Origin: CAZBWE01 sp964440735
GTDB lineage: Bacteria; Planctomycetota; Phycisphaerae; Sedimentisphaerales; Anaerobacaceae
Assembly: GCA_964440735.1 (NCBI GenBank)
Contig: CAYTTK010000154.1
Span: forward strand, 1 to 6,045
DNA length: 6,045 nucleotides
Reading direction: 5' to 3'
The position numbers and the translations under genes are program-made. The notes beneath the pieces were generated by a model. It made no database searches. It was given only the letters and a program-made list of their open reading frames with translations, and was not told where the DNA came from. This document shows positions 5,083-6,045 of the stretch, piece after piece. The number at the start of each line of letters is the position of its first letter. The stretch's first letter is position 1.

Positions 5083-6045
5083 ATGCACAAACATGCGCTT
5101 CTTCTATCTTTCATCGCTGTGATTTTCTGCCTGCCATTCCTCGCCCTCTGGAACGCCGCGTATGCGGACGAGCCGCTGGCGGCGCGCTCCAAGTTCGTTC
5201 CCACGGACGGCCGGGTTGTTGACGGGTTTGGATGGTACGGACGCGACGTGGATCTCTACGAGTCGGAGTTCCCCACGACGCTTCCGTATTCGGCGAACAT
5301 GATGTGGTCTTTCGCGGGGTACGAGCTGCGTGGGTGGGGCCCCTTTGATAACTTCATGGCGAAGTACTCGAACAAGGCGGCTCAACTCAGTATCCAGTTC
5401 GACGACAGGGAGGAGCAGATCCCCACCGGGGCGCATGACGACCTTCTGACGGAGTTCGGCAACAAGTTCCTCTCGATGAACCGGCCTCTGTACATGCGGC
5501 TTGGCTTCGAGGTCAACGGCGCCTGGAATCCCTACGACCCGGACTATTACATAGAGTCCTTCCGCTACATGGTTGACTTCTGGGACAACATGGGCGTCAC
5601 CAACATCGCCTACATCTGGTGCCTGCACATCATGGACCCGCCTTTGGATTACATGGAGTGGTATCCGGGTGACAACTACGTGCAGTGGTGGTCGCACGAG
5701 ATCTTGGGGCCGTCGTCGGATCCGAACTGGAACCACAATGCTCCTGCGGTGGTTCAGTCCAGGGCCTTTTGTGAGGACGCGGTATCGCGCGGGCTGCCTG
5801 TAGCCCTGGGTGAGTGTTCGGCGTGGCTTACGGGAGTGCACAACGGCCAGCAGTCGTGGGATGACTGGTTTGACGGGTTCTTCAATCACATAAACAACCC
5901 CGACTACGGGGTGAAGGCCTACTGGCACCTGCCGCACGACTGGCCGAACATCTCCGGCTACGAAGAGAAGCTGGACGCCAGGCCGTCAGCGGATCCTGTC
6001 GTGAAGGCGAACTGGCAGGCGGAGATGAACGAGTCGCAGTACCTG
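5083..6045 (+). CDS. Secreted GH26-like glycoside hydrolase (partial, runs off the window)
   Basis: The frame gives 321 residues with no stop before the window end. The ATG at 5083 is preferred: GGGGAGGAG precedes it with 6-nt spacing and a signal peptide starts there (residues 1-28, cleavage AYA/D). An in-frame ATG at 5044 would add 13 residues and lacks an SD. Residues about 45-290 read as a (beta/alpha)8 barrel of clan GH-A, closest to GH26 (beta-mannanase and related endo-glycanases). Supporting motifs are RPLYMRLGFEVNGAW with candidate acid/base E143, the following NIAYIWCLH strand, WYPGDNYVQWW (194-203; compare the YPGD-YVDWWG motif), VALGECSA with candidate nucleophile E244, and the late strand KAYWHLPHDW. 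In typical GH26 enzymes the acid/base is preceded by His; here it is Phe. The substrate cannot be read from this. The barrel is nearly complete at the window edge, so extra modules may follow. Confidence 0.85.
   Translation, partial: MHKHALLLSFIAVIFCLPFLALWNAAYADEPLAARSKFVPTDGRVVDGFGWYGRDVDLYESEFPTTLPYSANMMWSFAGYELRGWGPFDNFMAKYSNKAAQLSIQFDDREEQIPTGAHDDLLTEFGNKFLSMNRPLYMRLGFEVNGAWNPYDPDYYIESFRYMVDFWDNMGVTNIAYIWCLHIMDPPLDYMEWYPGDNYVQWWSHEILGPSSDPNWNHNAPAVVQSRAFCEDAVSRGLPVALGECSAWLTGVHNGQQSWDDWFDGFFNHINNPDYGVKAYWHLPHDWPNISGYEEKLDARPSADPVVKANWQAEMNESQYL

Noticed and set aside
5104..5937. A 277-codon minus-strand frame opposite the hydrolase gene
   Set aside because: The product is Arg/Val/Pro-rich without a recognisable domain or SD; the plus strand carries clear glycoside hydrolase motifs.

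Overview
The window reads as chromosomal DNA from an uncultured, GC-rich bacterium whose phylum I cannot fix. The case for Bacteria is sigma70-type -35/-10 pairs, strong Shine-Dalgarno (SD) sites, Sec signal peptides and hairpin-plus-T terminators. No ribosomal or housekeeping gene is present to place it. All three protein genes encode secreted proteins, so this is a surface or extracellular locus.

Layout. On the minus strand, positions 105-2378 encode a 757-residue secreted protein. It has a signal peptide, two almost identical 278-residue beta-propeller-like units, a Cys-rich module starting GYWKTHP, and a dockerin-like tail. A 16-bp perfect hairpin terminator follows it (42-82). The 2379-3223 gap carries divergent promoters: minus at 2605-2634 and plus at 2800-2828. 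Each drives a long leader containing a small ORF with a good SD. On the plus strand, 3224-4345 encodes a 373-residue secreted protein. It consists of an N-terminal beta-rich domain, a 39-residue Pro-Thr stalk, and a C-terminal domain resembling thioester domains, with the only cysteine of the protein (C261) and an IQQAIW motif (Q315). An 11-bp hairpin terminator follows (4398-4430). A third promoter (4601-4628) opens a leader of about 450 nt, whose first part can fold into a three-way junction. It leads to a partial gene (5083 to the window end) for a secreted GH26-like clan GH-A glycoside hydrolase with candidate catalytic residues E143 and E244.

Working together (inference). The three products could form an extracellular glycan-engaging set: a dockerin-bearing propeller protein, a possible covalent adhesin on a stalk, and a beta-mannanase-like hydrolase. 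They are not one operon, because each has its own promoter and the first two have their own terminators. They do share one leader design: a consensus promoter 220-450 nt upstream and a short SD-led ORF ending 12-45 nt before the main start.

The points most worth a second look are the 834-bp tandem duplication with a 742-bp identical core, the putative thioester adhesin, the recurring long leaders with small ORFs, and the foldable leader of the hydrolase gene.
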